DNA from: Alteromonadaceae bacterium
Lineage (GTDB): Bacteria; Pseudomonadota; Gammaproteobacteria; Enterobacterales; Alteromonadaceae
Assembly: GCA_013216015.1 (NCBI GenBank)
Contig: JABSOI010000001.1
Coordinates: forward strand, 1 to 64,000
DNA: 64,000 nt
Direction of reading: 5' to 3'
Shown here: in pieces, positions 38,019 to 47,952 of the stretch
How the letters are laid out: every line of letters begins with the position of its first letter
Numbering within the stretch: the first letter of the stretch is position 1
Notes under the pieces: model-generated
What the model was told of the DNA's origin: nothing
The model's input: the letters and a program-made list of their open reading frames with translations, nothing else
Databases searched by the model: none
Position numbers and translations under genes: made by a program

Positions 38019-39713
38019 TTAATTAGACTTGGGTATGCGAACCTTAGAGATCCAAAAGTCACCAAGTGCTTGTTCTTCAAAATGCCATCGGTCTTGAAAA
38101 CTTTCCGTAAGACGTGAGCGAATATACTTTAAACCAGTACCTGTGCCCACTATTTTGTTATGACCGTTTTGGCTGATCGGCGTAGATAATTGCAGTTCAA
38201 TAGTGTTGTCTTCTAAGTTGTTTATCTGCTGTAAATTGAAGATCGTGGTATCACTTGTATAACGATTGTGGGTCAGGCTATTTTCAATCAGGGTATGAAG
38301 AATGGCAGGAGGAATTTTTTGACTGAGATCAATATCTTTAATATTAAGAACATATTTCTGGTCTTTGCGATAACTCATAATCTCAAGGTGTGAGTTGCAC
38401 AGATCAATCTCCTGAGCTAAAGGTATCAGCTTCTTGTCTGACATATTATTCAAAACACGAAATTCATCGGCTAATGCATCAATAAATAAAATTGCCGTCT
38501 TTGGCGACTCTTCTATCCACTCCTCTATAGAGGTTAAGGTATTTAAAATGAAATGGGGTTGAATATTCTTTCTTAATAAACTGATTTCTAATTGAGCAGA
38601 ATTTAACAGAGCGAGATTCTTATCATGCTCGGTTGAGGTCATTATTTTGGTCAAATAAGTGAGTTCAATACAAATGAAGATCGCAAACATAGGAAAGAAA
38701 TATTCTTCTAGAAATGAGAATGACATAACTAACAAGGTAATGGTTATCGTACTAATAGCAACACAGGCTACTCTCGAACCCTGTTGTTTTGAACGGATGG
38801 CTATTATGGTAATGATTAAAGAAAAAACAAAGGCGGTTAACAACATATACAAATTTTTGATATCAAATGTAGGGAAGAAAACACCGATAAAACCCAAGCT
38901 AGCAATCAAACAAACCATCCATCTGAATTTATGCTTGATTGAAAACTGAAAAAGAAAGTATAAAGGCAGCAACGTCGCGACAACAAAGGTCAAAATTCCA
39001 ACGCTGATTAATCTAAATTGATGCCAGTCATAACTATAACCTATCAGATTTCGCCATGTTTCCGCAATTAACAAACCAGATACGGATAAACATAACAAGC
39101 TAAAAATCAGATAAATATTTTGTGGTGAAAAAATAATATAAAGCTGAAAAAAATACAGTGACAATATGATAAAACCTCCTAACACCATGAAAGGTAATAA
39201 GCTATTTGATATTGGCCCGCTATCAAATCTGGCCATAAAAGTGCGCGTTCTGAGTTTGTCCGGTGAATGAAAATTTGAAATTCGGATACTGATCACATGG
39301 TCACCCTCAGTCCATAAATAATTCGGAATAGTCGTTATTTTATCGATATTGCCGGGTACTTCGCTCGTCATACTGTCGCCCACGATGCCGTTACTGGAAA
39401 GCCAATAACCATCCCAATAAATATCGTATGAACCTAGAATTGATGTGAACAATGTCTGTTGTTCCATACTACTTTGCTTAGAAACATGCACATGTAGACG
39501 TGACCAATAGATGCCCGCCTCTTTAGGTAAACCTTGATAAATATTATCCCAATTCGAATCATCAAAGGAAGTAGATTTCCACAAGTCATTATCGCCTTTT
39601 TTAAGCAGGAACTGACTGATGTTGTTTGCTTGCTTCGCTTCCAAAGTGAAAGAAAAACAACAGAAAGCTATTAGGCTCAGATAAACAAAGCTGAGCAGTC
39701 GGTAGGTCTTCAT
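38019..39713 (-). CDS. LytS-type membrane sensor histidine kinase with DISM-like sensor
   Basis: The protein is 564 aa. A signal peptide (to about 26) leads into a periplasmic beta-jelly sensor domain (about 30-165; DNLWK-like core, SRLHVHVSK, GSYDIYWDGYWL), then about seven membrane helices (about 175-355), as in 7TMR-DISM proteins. The cytoplasmic part has the LytS-type H box QPHFILNTL (H387) and the ATPase motif GTGTGLKYIRSRL. It partners the LytTR regulator. The ligand is unknown. Confidence 0.9.
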   Translation of the reverse strand: MKTYRLLSFVYLSLIAFCCFSFTLEAKQANNISQFLLKKGDNDLWKSTSFDDSNWDNIYQGLPKEAGIYWSRLHVHVSKQSSMEQQTLFTSILGSYDIYWDGYWLSSNGIVGDSMTSEVPGNIDKITTIPNYLWTEGDHVISIRISNFHSPDKLRTRTFMARFDSGPISNSLLPFMVLGGFIILSLYFFQLYIIFSPQNIYLIFSLLCLSVSGLLIAETWRNLIGYSYDWHQFRLISVGILTFVVATLLPLYFLFQFSIKHKFRWMVCLIASLGFIGVFFPTFDIKNLYMLLTAFVFSLIITIIAIRSKQQGSRVACVAISTITITLLVMSFSFLEEYFFPMFAIFICIELTYLTKIMTSTEHDKNLALLNSAQLEISLLRKNIQPHFILNTLTSIEEWIEESPKTAILFIDALADEFRVLNNMSDKKLIPLAQEIDLCNSHLEIMSYRKDQKYVLNIKDIDLSQKIPPAILHTLIENSLTHNRYTSDTTIFNLQQINNLEDNTIELQLSTPISQNGHNKIVGTGTGLKYIRSRLTESFQDRWHFEEQALGDFWISKVRIPKSN

Positions 39714-39902
39714 TGAGTTCTCTTAAATAGATTCATCTCTTATTTTTTCAAGTGTAACAAGTTTGTCCAGATAGAAAAACATTAGTTTGAGTCGATGAAG
39801 TGTTTCTATGAGCAGTTTGGGAGATATCGAGAATTTTTCAACCAAAGGTTATGTAGCCTTGCACTATCTTTTATATAACTGTTTTTAGAAAGGAAAGAAC
39901 GA

Positions 39903-40499
39903 ATGAAACTTATCATCAAAACAATACTTTTAGCATTAGCATTGCTGCAAACTGCTTGCGGTGTATACGGTACTCAAAAAGAGATTCGTGAAGTCAAAAT
40001 GTTTAGATCACTCGACATATCTGGACTTGCAGAAGTGTTCATTACTCAAGCAGATACCCAAGATATTGTGGTGAAAGTATCGGGAATGCCAATTACTGAC
40101 GTTATCACCCGAGTTGAAGAAGGTACCTTATTTATCACCACTAAAGGATTTCACCGAGGAGAATCTGTCGAAGTTTACGTGACTTATGTTAACTTGGAAA
40201 AGATCGGTATCTCTGGATCAGCGGAGCTGACAGGGTCCAATACATTAAATGCTGACTCATTACTAATAACAACAGCAGCAGCAGGGGACATTAAAAGCCT
40301 AAAAATAGCGGCCAAAAGTCTATCAGTCAGTATTAATGGCGCGGGTAATGCTGATCTGGATGTTGAGGTAGAAAGCATCGATATCGTAATGAGCGGTGCA
40401 GGTGATTTATCGGTTAAGGGAAGTGCGAAATTACAGAAATTTCGTTCCAACAATTCACACGGCACTCTTAATAATGCCGATTTAGATTATTCTAAATAA
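39903..40499 (+). CDS. GIN-domain (DUF2807) lipoprotein
   Basis: The protein is 198 aa. A lipobox LLQTAC puts the lipidated Cys at residue 19. The rest is a head GIN domain (DUF2807): FRSLDISGLAEVFITQ, ISGSAELTGSN, INGAGNADLDV, MSGAGDLSVKGSA. These beta-helical domains are exported and poorly understood. It is divergent from the LytTR two-component system and 145 bases before the amidohydrolase. AAAGGA precedes its ATG. Confidence 0.85.
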   Translation: MKLIIKTILLALALLQTACGVYGTQKEIREVKMFRSLDISGLAEVFITQADTQDIVVKVSGMPITDVITRVEEGTLFITTKGFHRGESVEVYVTYVNLEKIGISGSAELTGSNTLNADSLLITTAAAGDIKSLKIAAKSLSVSINGAGNADLDVEVESIDIVMSGAGDLSVKGSAKLQKFRSNNSHGTLNNADLDYSK

Positions 40500-40542
40500 A
40501 TCAAATACTAATAATATACATTGAGTTTTTTTGCACCAATAA

Positions 40543-40568
40543 ATTACGCTTTCGAATGATAGCGTAAT
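40543..40568 (+). other. Perfect 8-bp hairpin between lipoprotein and amidohydrolase genes
   Basis: The arms ATTACGCT (40543-40550) and AGCGTAAT (40561-40568) enclose a 10-base loop. A flanking TTGCACCA / TGGTGCGA pair might extend it. No T run follows, so a terminator is not clear. Confidence 0.4.
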
Positions 40569-40644
40569 GACCAACTATTTTGTAGTCAAGGTCTGGTGCG
40601 AACAACTCAACTAGTAATACATCATCATATTCTGGAGTATACCA

Positions 40645-41904
40645 TTGAAAAAATTCTTAACATATCTCGTCGTCATTGGCGTAATTTCTACCATCACATT
40701 TATAATCGCCTACAATCACAATCTTTATGTTTGGCAACAGCCACAGCAAAAAATGTGGATTTACAATGGTAGTTTATTTGATGCGACTGGTATACGACCC
40801 ATTAAAAACCCAGGCATCTTGGTAGTGGATGGTGTAATTTCATGTTTGGGCGATGATTGCAAGGTACCTCAAGGTGCCCTTCAAATAGATGCAACCGGCA
40901 AAGCAATAGTGCCTGGATTAATTGAATTACATGGTCATTTTTTTGGTGGTAAAGCAAAACAAGGTAGACCAAGCGTTCCAGCAATGATTTGGGACTCTAT
41001 TCGATTTAACCCTAGTGTCAGAGAAAAACTGATTGATGCAGGCATTACAAGTTATCGTTCGGTTGGAGATCCAAGTTCGGGAATATTTGATCTAAAAAAA
41101 CAATTGCATAACCAAGAAATTGCTGGTCCTCGGATGTTTATTGCCGGGCCAATATTCACCACAAAAGGTGGGCATCCAACGAAAGGTAAAATCCCTGGTT
41201 GGATGATAGAGCAAATGACCGTTCAATCCGATGACCCAGAATTCGTAAAACAGAAAATTGCGGATTTAGTTAAGCAAGGCATTGACGGTATAAAAGTGGT
41301 ATATCAGGGTCATACCAACAAACAAGGCGTGATCACGATGCCGCGCATTTCGAAAGAAACCTTGAAAGCTATCACTAACGAAGCACGTAAACACGGACTG
41401 TGGGTTGCAGTGCACACGGGCTCACAGGAAGAAACAATTGAAGCCATTGAAGCAGGTATCTCCACCATCGAACACGGTGTGCGACACGGTAATCTTGTCA
41501 GCGGGGAAACCTTGCAACTAATTTCAAATAACAAAATTATTTATGTTCCCACCCTGGCCAGGGAGCCCCAAGGACATTTAAATGTACCTGCGTTATATCA
41601 GGCTGGCATTAAATTCGGTGTTGGAACTGATACACAAGGCGAAATGATTGTTGGTAACAGTTATCACAACGAACTAACACGAATGGTAGACGCTGGACTA
41701 CCTGATGTTGAAGTACTCTTGGCCGCTACTCGAAATGGAGCTATGGCCTTAGGAAAAATAGATGAATTGGGCACTATTGAAGTTGGGAAATATGCCGATT
41801 TATTGTTAGTTGATGGACAGCCTTGGCACGATATTAGTGATCTCAAGAAGGTCAAACTGGTTATTCTATCTGGACGAATCGCTTTGGATAAACGTGCAAA
41901 GTAA
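40645..41904 (+). CDS. Membrane-anchored amidohydrolase
   Basis: The protein is 419 aa starting with TTG, supported by GGAG 7 bases upstream. An N-terminal helix (about 5-25) anchors it to the membrane or is a signal. The metal-dependent amidohydrolase fold shows the HxH ligand pair in LIELHGH (strand 1), Lys in GIKVVYQ, His in VAVHTGS, IEHG, and Asp in FGVGTDTQG. C-terminal GTIEVGKYADLLLVDG is typical of the imidazolonepropionase/prolidase-like group. The substrate is unknown. It follows the GIN lipoprotein gene and may share LytTR control. Confidence 0.85.
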   Translation: MKKFLTYLVVIGVISTITFIIAYNHNLYVWQQPQQKMWIYNGSLFDATGIRPIKNPGILVVDGVISCLGDDCKVPQGALQIDATGKAIVPGLIELHGHFFGGKAKQGRPSVPAMIWDSIRFNPSVREKLIDAGITSYRSVGDPSSGIFDLKKQLHNQEIAGPRMFIAGPIFTTKGGHPTKGKIPGWMIEQMTVQSDDPEFVKQKIADLVKQGIDGIKVVYQGHTNKQGVITMPRISKETLKAITNEARKHGLWVAVHTGSQEETIEAIEAGISTIEHGVRHGNLVSGETLQLISNNKIIYVPTLAREPQGHLNVPALYQAGIKFGVGTDTQGEMIVGNSYHNELTRMVDAGLPDVEVLLAATRNGAMALGKIDELGTIEVGKYADLLLVDGQPWHDISDLKKVKLVILSGRIALDKRAK

Positions 41905-42195
41905 TAGTCAAATTCATTTGTGATTTTAGACTGACGTTACTAAGAGTTATCAATAAAAAAACAACACCTTACGCTCTAAAGGATGCTTCAAACAAGTATC
42001 TCTTAGAACGTTTAAACTAAATGAGTTAATGTTTCGAATGTGGCAAAAATTAGCTTTACAAACCAACCTTTAATGACTCCTATCAAAACAGCGGTAGTTT
42101 GTTCTTAACTATTACTCACTGCCGCTTAGCGAATAACATCGCCCAGTGGTAATTGATTTCATACTAATAACTCCATTAAAGAAAGGAGAATTATC
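41905..42195. other. Intergenic region before the integrase remnant
   Basis: About 290 bases with no gene, RNA or clear terminator that I can identify. It ends in AAAGGAGAA, a strong ribosome site for the broken integrase frame. Confidence 0.4.
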
Positions 42196-42512
42196 ATGTA
42201 TGAAATAGTGATTTATAAACCACGATCTCGCTGGAATAAAGGTAAGCTTGTTGGACAGAAATTACCTTTAAAACTTGAAGAAGTTTGGTCAATACGTACA
42301 AGGCTTAAGATGAGATGAGTGCCAATTTACGAGAGCTAGCAATGTTTAATTTAGCTCTGGATAGCAAACTCCGGGCTTGTGATTTTATAAAGCTTAGAGT
42401 TAGAGATATTGCACATGGAATAACAGTCCAATCCAGAGCAATATTAATTAAACAAAAAACAGGAAGACCAGTACAATTTGAGAGCAAGAAATTGAAAGCC
42501 ATTGAATATTAG
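42196..42512 (+). pseudogene. Frameshifted, truncated tyrosine recombinase
   Basis: The ATG at 42196 (after AAGGAG) opens a 40-codon frame (YEIVIYKPRSRWNKGKLVGQ) that stops at TGA 42316. The frame starting at 42315 continues the same protein (LRELAMFNLALDSKLRACDF, LRVRDIAHG, KTGRPVQF) and stops at 42512. Small integrases of this type go on for a further catalytic domain, which is absent. It is thus broken by a frameshift near 42310 and cut off at its C-terminus. Confidence 0.75.
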
Positions 42513-42631
42513 TAGCCTTTTTTCCCGGCTTTCTGTTTTTCCTGTTTATCCTGTTTTTCTAAGTGTACATTACAGATTATTTCACATTTAAGTCACTGTT
42601 ACATATGGTAAAATAATAAATATATCTATTA

Positions 42632-45526
42632 TTAACAATAGATAGGCTTAAGTCTTTGTAAAAGAGTTACATCCTCTGTTCCTAAAGCACCAGACAGTAA
42701 CCAGTCAATAAATTTCTCTTGAAGATCTACTTTACCGCCAGACGACATTTGCTCTTGCATTAAACTAACCTGTACTTTCATTCTTTGTTCGACTAAATCG
42801 CTTGGAGAATCAACTCCTGCCAATATTTCTAATGCCAACGTTTGTTCTTGTCGATCAACGCTTGGGGTTAAAATAATAACTTCTTGGATTTTTTTCCGCC
42901 ATAAAGAAGAAAGTTGTAAAAATAAATCATTCGTTGATAATTCAGGCTCTGTAATTTGTTTGTCCGCTATTGATTCCAATAATTCAAACAAATGCTGCCA
43001 ATTCAATTTTGTTTTTTGACGCTTTATTTCAGTTATTTTCTGTTCTAAAGAAAGTGAGAAGTTTTCTATGTTACTAACAACAGCTTTATTAAAAGGCTTA
43101 TAAGCAATTACCTTTTGTAATAACTCCTGACTCTGTTGAATAAGATCTGTCAAATTACTAATGTCGGCATTATTGTCTTTATTATTTTCACTATTTTTTT
43201 CTTTAAGAAACTTTTCTTTAAGAAGTAATAGTTCTTGCTCAAATTCTGCTTTTTGAGCTGTTTGAAGTGATTTTTCTTGAACTTTCAGTTGATCACGTTT
43301 ACTAAACAACGAATCATTGACGGCTCTGAAATTCTGCCAAAGTTTATTTTCTTCCTTGGGTCCCGCATAGCCAATTTCTCGCCATTTAGATTGCAAGACC
43401 TTCACATTTTCAATGGCAACAGTGAAATCATCATTATTAAGCTCTTGCTCTGCTTTTAAAATGATCGCTTTTTTATCTGCACTATTTTGTTGATAATATA
43501 ATCTCAATGCAGTTTTAGCTGGTTGTAACACTGCTTTAAAATCCGCTAGTAATAATTTGTACTTATCACGATCAACTTCACCAGCAGATTGCCATTTTTT
43601 CTGTAATTTATTTAACTGCGTATCAATGTTTTTCCAATCGACATCTGTTTGTTCAACCAGAGAAGCTAAAGGTTTCGCCTCTTCTATAATTGCCAATCTT
43701 ATAGATAAATGTTGCTCCCGTAATTTCTCCTGTTCAGCATAATATAGTCGACAAGGAGCAAAAGCTTGTTCACTTATCAGATTAAACTCTTCATTAAGAG
43801 ATTTATCGATTTCATCATCAGCATGACCAAGTGAATTCCACGTTTTTCTATATAGCTTAACTTTTCCAGCTTGCTCATTTGGATTATCAAGAGGATTTTC
43901 AACAATAGCTTTAATCTCAGCTAATAATTGCTGTTTCCTTGGTGTGGCAATGTAATGTTCCCAGTCGCTGAGTTCTGCCATTTTTTCACTGACAGTATCA
44001 AAATCTCTTTGTAATAGTTGTTTTTGACTTACTGAGCACTCTTCAAAAAGATTACATACTTTTTTGAAAACACCAAATGACGCATTGTATTTACCATTGG
44101 CAATTAATCTTTTAAGGTCTGATATTTTTTTCTGTGTATTACTAAATTGAGCTTGTTGCTGATTAATTAATGGTTTTAATCCTTTTTGCCAATTTGTCTG
44201 AATTTCTTTATAAGCGTTATAAATAGAATCTGGAATAACACCTTCCGCTTGTTCTTCAACAATTTTCCATTGTTTTTTCCATTCATTAAAAATTGGTTGA
44301 CGCTCATTAAGTTCATCCAGAGACGTCGGCAATGCTAATTGAGATATTTTTGATATTAAATGAGTTGCTTGTGTAACTGATTGGGCAATAAGAGGTAAAT
44401 GTGATAATTTCTTTAATTGAACATTAACTTGCTGACAATATATAGCTTGTTCAGTTTCATTTAAAATTGAACTGGTAATATCTTTTATTAAAGCCTGTAA
44501 TTGGTTCTGATAATCTTGTTCATCAATGTCTGCATTTTCATAAATTGCTGTTGCTAATGAATGACTAACAGCAGCAATTTTCTGCTCAAATTCCTTTTTA
44601 ATATTAAAGACTTTTTGTGCTAACTCAGCAACGATTTTGTCTTGTTCAAATTTCTCAGCTTTATGGGCAAACGATTTTAACAATTGTTCATTAATCGAAT
44701 TATATTTATCTTTAAGTGTTTGTTGTTCATCCTGATTCAAAAAATGAAGATCACTTAAATGTGTTTGCCATTGCTGCTGTAATTCTGTTCGTTTAGCTAC
44801 CATGGTCTGGTATTCTTTTACTTCTTTAAGTGCAAGTAACTTAGAAAGCAGAAGTTGTATTTGTTTGCGTAATTTTTTGGGTTTTTCTGTCAGATCTGTG
44901 ATTTGTGCTAACTTTTCTGCGATCAAACTACTGACTTCGTCATGACAAGATTTTTTGATAAAACGTTCTAATAAGGTTTGTTCTTGTGTTTCATTAACCA
45001 AATATAATTGAACTTGCTTGTGTGAATCTTGAGAAAGCTTTTTATTAATAAACAATTGGTAAGCAAGTTGCGGTTTATCAATTTTTTTATACAATGCAAT
45101 AATTAAATCAGCGCCCTGCTCTTCTTTCAACCACAATTCTAACAGGAATACCCTTCCTTTACTGACAAGTGCTTTACTGACAATGCTATTGTAGTTGGCA
45201 ATATGGTCCAATTTTTTATCGGATGGAATTTTTACATCATGCTGATCTAACAGGATCAACAATACTTGTTTTTCAGCAAATTCACGAATTTTGTTATTAC
45301 TGTTTTCAAGACTGGTATTTAACCAAACATCAAAACTGCTAAGTTTAAGTAATACAGCTCGACGTACTAAATCACTGGGATCATTTTCAAGTAAGTCGAT
45401 TAATATTTTATATTGTGCTTCATCGTTCGCCATTAATTCATTATTAACCGCCTCGATACGAATATTAATATCTTTGTTTTGCCATGTACTTTTTAATTTG
45501 CTTTTAAAAAAATTTGAAAAAATCAT
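42632..45526 (-). CDS. DUF349-repeat coiled-coil protein
   Basis: The protein is 964 aa and soluble. A HEAT-like N-terminal part (to about 150) is followed by long Gln/Glu/Lys-rich helices and several DUF349 repeats, seen as W-centred units such as YRKTWNSLGHADDE, LQKKWQSAGEVDRDKYK and LQSKWREIGYAGPKEENKLW (about 560-770). The family is widespread in marine gammaproteobacteria and its role is unknown. Its ATG overlaps the stop of the upstream DUF1315 gene by 4 bases (ATGA), so the two are translationally coupled. Confidence 0.85.
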   Translation of the reverse strand: MIFSNFFKSKLKSTWQNKDINIRIEAVNNELMANDEAQYKILIDLLENDPSDLVRRAVLLKLSSFDVWLNTSLENSNNKIREFAEKQVLLILLDQHDVKIPSDKKLDHIANYNSIVSKALVSKGRVFLLELWLKEEQGADLIIALYKKIDKPQLAYQLFINKKLSQDSHKQVQLYLVNETQEQTLLERFIKKSCHDEVSSLIAEKLAQITDLTEKPKKLRKQIQLLLSKLLALKEVKEYQTMVAKRTELQQQWQTHLSDLHFLNQDEQQTLKDKYNSINEQLLKSFAHKAEKFEQDKIVAELAQKVFNIKKEFEQKIAAVSHSLATAIYENADIDEQDYQNQLQALIKDITSSILNETEQAIYCQQVNVQLKKLSHLPLIAQSVTQATHLISKISQLALPTSLDELNERQPIFNEWKKQWKIVEEQAEGVIPDSIYNAYKEIQTNWQKGLKPLINQQQAQFSNTQKKISDLKRLIANGKYNASFGVFKKVCNLFEECSVSQKQLLQRDFDTVSEKMAELSDWEHYIATPRKQQLLAEIKAIVENPLDNPNEQAGKVKLYRKTWNSLGHADDEIDKSLNEEFNLISEQAFAPCRLYYAEQEKLREQHLSIRLAIIEEAKPLASLVEQTDVDWKNIDTQLNKLQKKWQSAGEVDRDKYKLLLADFKAVLQPAKTALRLYYQQNSADKKAIILKAEQELNNDDFTVAIENVKVLQSKWREIGYAGPKEENKLWQNFRAVNDSLFSKRDQLKVQEKSLQTAQKAEFEQELLLLKEKFLKEKNSENNKDNNADISNLTDLIQQSQELLQKVIAYKPFNKAVVSNIENFSLSLEQKITEIKRQKTKLNWQHLFELLESIADKQITEPELSTNDLFLQLSSLWRKKIQEVIILTPSVDRQEQTLALEILAGVDSPSDLVEQRMKVQVSLMQEQMSSGGKVDLQEKFIDWLLSGALGTEDVTLLQRLKPIYC

Positions 45527-45852
45527 AAATCAGAAAACCTAGCTATATTATTTTTATTATTGAAAGAAGTGTCCGACAAAACCTTTGTTTCAGGTAAAGC
45601 GCTCACAGACGAAGAAAACTGTTGTTTTAATTCACGTTTAGTCTTATTTACCAAATGACCATCAGTACCTATGGTCATCATTTCATCCGCATTTAAATTT
45701 CTTGATTGATAAGCCATAATAATTTGCAATGCAGATGCTTGCTGTTCTTTATCTACCACGGTTCCTTCAGGCCACTTGCCTGTTTCTGCCGCACTTTTTA
45801 AACGTTGATACATTTCATCAGACATATTGTCGACTAAGTGTAATAAATCCAT
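45523..45852 (-). CDS. DUF1315 (YeaC-like) small protein
   Basis: The protein is 109 aa. It matches the YeaC family: LVDNMSDEMYQRLKSAAETG, KWPEGTVVDKEQQ, ALQIIMAYQSRN, MMTIGTDGHLVNK. Function is unknown. The stop overlaps the next gene's start. Confidence 0.88.
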   Translation of the reverse strand: MDLLHLVDNMSDEMYQRLKSAAETGKWPEGTVVDKEQQASALQIIMAYQSRNLNADEMMTIGTDGHLVNKTKRELKQQFSSSVSALPETKVLSDTSFNNKNNIARFSDL

Positions 45853-45955
45853 GATCTTACTCTTTCTCTTGCAAATACAATTTAATGAATAATTTTGTTA
45901 GAATATGTTTATTCTTGTTTGAATATTTTTAACTGTTTTTTAGCCTTTACTTTTT

Positions 45956-46285
45956 TTAACCTTTACTTTTTTTAAGTAATAGAAGGCGAACCCTAGTTAT
46001 AAGATACATGACAAAACCAATTCCAATACTGCCCATTGCGGCGGTATGCTGCCATGTTCCTATTTGAACCGATTCCCAGAACATAATTAAAAATCCACCA
46101 CAGAAAAGTAACATAGCAATAAAAGATTGCGTCATTAAACTTTGCGATTTTTTAATCAAGTTAACAGTTCTTAAACTTTGCATTTTATCAACATCTAATT
46201 CAGTTAAATCAATATGACAAAATGAGCAGAGTTTAGATTTATCAGATATTTTTTCTCGACAACCCGGACAATTTATAACAGCCAT
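45956..46285 (-). CDS. Zinc-ribbon small membrane protein
   Basis: The protein is 109 aa. The N-terminal zinc ribbon has C6-x2-C9 and C20-x2-C23. Two membrane helices follow (about 52-72 and 79-98), ending in a basic KKSKG tail. No function is known. It lies between the DUF1315 gene and the symporter gene on the same strand, but the terminator at 46330-46351 separates it from the symporter. Confidence 0.75.
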   Translation of the reverse strand: MAVINCPGCREKISDKSKLCSFCHIDLTELDVDKMQSLRTVNLIKKSQSLMTQSFIAMLLFCGGFLIMFWESVQIGTWQHTAAMGSIGIGFVMYLITRVRLLLLKKSKG

Positions 46286-46329
46286 TACTTTTCTCGAATA
46301 TTCACAAAATTTTATGTATTTTACAAAAA

Positions 46330-46351
46330 AAAACGCCCCTGTGGGCGTTTT
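46330..46351 (-). terminator. Intrinsic terminator of the symporter gene
   Basis: A 9-bp stem AAAACGCCC / GGGCGTTTT with loop CTGT (46339-46342) is followed on the minus strand by a T run, 25 bases after the symporter stop at 46377. Confidence 0.88.
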
Positions 46352-46376
46352 ATGTTAAAAATAGTTAAAATAGTTT

Positions 46377-47864
46377 TTATTTCTTCTTTAATCTATCTTC
46401 CCAAAAGTCAGCATTTTTAATTCCTAACTTTTTAGGATCAAATGTATATTTATCTACACCGGCTTTTTGTTGTTGTTCATAATCTTTTAACGCTTTAATC
46501 GCAGGTTTTGCCATAAAGAAAATAATTAATATACCAATTATATTCAACCATGCCATCATTCCTACACCAACATCGCCCAGACCCCAGGCCACATCTGCAG
46601 TTTTTACTGTTCCATAGAAAGTTGCACTCATGATCAACACTTTAAGTAAAAAGGTAAGCGCTGGTATGTTAAAGGTACGTTTAATATAAGAAACATTATT
46701 TTCCGCAATAAAGTAGTAAGCCAAAATTGTAGTGAAAGCAAAGAAAAACAATGCCAAAGCAATAAATGGTTTACCTACTCCTGCAAACACGCCTTCAACA
46801 GCTATTTGTGTATACGCAGGGCTGTTCGCCGCAACATCAGCGGCAATATTGTGCACAATAAACGATGCTGAACCTTCTAATTGAACATTATAAGATTGAG
46901 TAATTAAAATCATAAACGCTGTTGCTGAACATACAAACAAGGTATCAATATAAACAGAAAACGCTTGAACTAACCCTTGTTGTGCCGGATGATCAACTTC
47001 AGCCGCCGCTGCAGCATGTGGACCAGTACCTTGACCAGCTTCATTTGAATAAACACCACGTTTTACACCCCAACCAATAGCGGCACCAACACCAGCCATC
47101 GGTGAAAAAGCATCTCCAATAATTAACCAGAATACATGAGGTAATTGCTCAATATGCAAGCCAATAATGACACAAGCAATAATTACGTATGTAAGTGCCA
47201 TAAAAGGAACAACAATTTGAGTGAAATTTGCGATTCGTTTAATGCCACCAAAAATGATAAAACCTAATATTAAAACGATGAAAATAGCGGTATAGACTTT
47301 AGTCAGTGCTAATGGACCAATAATAGTATCAATTATGTCTCCAGTACCAAAAACCATAGTTACCGCTTCACCGATACTATTTGATTGTACTGTTGGCAAT
47401 AAAGCTCCACAGGCAATTATTGTTGCGATTGCAAAAATCCATGCATACCATTTTTGCCCCATAGCTTTTTCAATATAATAAGCCGGACCACCACGGTATA
47501 TACCATCTTCTTCTTCTTTATATATTTGTGCATTGGTAGACTCAATATACGCTGTTGCTGCGCCAAAGAATGCAACGACCCACATCCAAAAAACTGCACC
47601 TGGCCCACCAAAACCTATAGCCGCCGCCACACCAGCAATATTACCAGTACCTACACGACCTGATAAAGAAACCGCTAAAGCCTGAAATGAAGAAATACCT
47701 TTATCTGAACTTTTTCCAGACAATAATAAACGCCACATTTCACGGATCTGACGAATTTGAACAAAACGGGTTAACACCGAGAAAAACAAACCTGTAAGTA
47801 AGCACAGATATATTAGCACTGGACTCCAAATGATCCCATTTAATGTATTTACTAGTTCTTGCAC
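46377..47864 (-). CDS. Alanine/glycine:cation symporter (AGCS family)
   Basis: The protein is 495 aa with about 10-11 membrane helices. Family motifs seen include FQALAVSLSGRVGTGNIAGV, AAIGFGGPGAVFWMW, YIESTNAQIYK and GIYRGGPAYYIEKAMG near the N-terminus, plus GVYSNEAGQGTGPHAAAAAE. These transporters take up alanine or glycine with Na+ or H+. Substrate choice is not readable. Divergence from ald is not local, but alanine use by ald (57143) would be a compatible sink; this is an inference. Confidence 0.92.
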   Translation of the reverse strand: MQELVNTLNGIIWSPVLIYLCLLTGLFFSVLTRFVQIRQIREMWRLLLSGKSSDKGISSFQALAVSLSGRVGTGNIAGVAAAIGFGGPGAVFWMWVVAFFGAATAYIESTNAQIYKEEEDGIYRGGPAYYIEKAMGQKWYAWIFAIATIIACGALLPTVQSNSIGEAVTMVFGTGDIIDTIIGPLALTKVYTAIFIVLILGFIIFGGIKRIANFTQIVVPFMALTYVIIACVIIGLHIEQLPHVFWLIIGDAFSPMAGVGAAIGWGVKRGVYSNEAGQGTGPHAAAAAEVDHPAQQGLVQAFSVYIDTLFVCSATAFMILITQSYNVQLEGSASFIVHNIAADVAANSPAYTQIAVEGVFAGVGKPFIALALFFFAFTTILAYYFIAENNVSYIKRTFNIPALTFLLKVLIMSATFYGTVKTADVAWGLGDVGVGMMAWLNIIGILIIFFMAKPAIKALKDYEQQQKAGVDKYTFDPKKLGIKNADFWEDRLKKK

Positions 47865-47952
47865 TTAAAACTCCTAAATTTTATTGTTGTTTTTATAATT
47901 AGCTATTCTCTTTAATAATTAAACTCTTAGTAGAAAGTAGCTAGTAGATATT

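Noticed and set aside
40533..40600. Possible integron attC-like fold (TTGCACCA … TGGTGCGA with inner hairpin)
   Set aside because: The core sites of attC were not found and no integron integrase is near; kept only as a hairpin.
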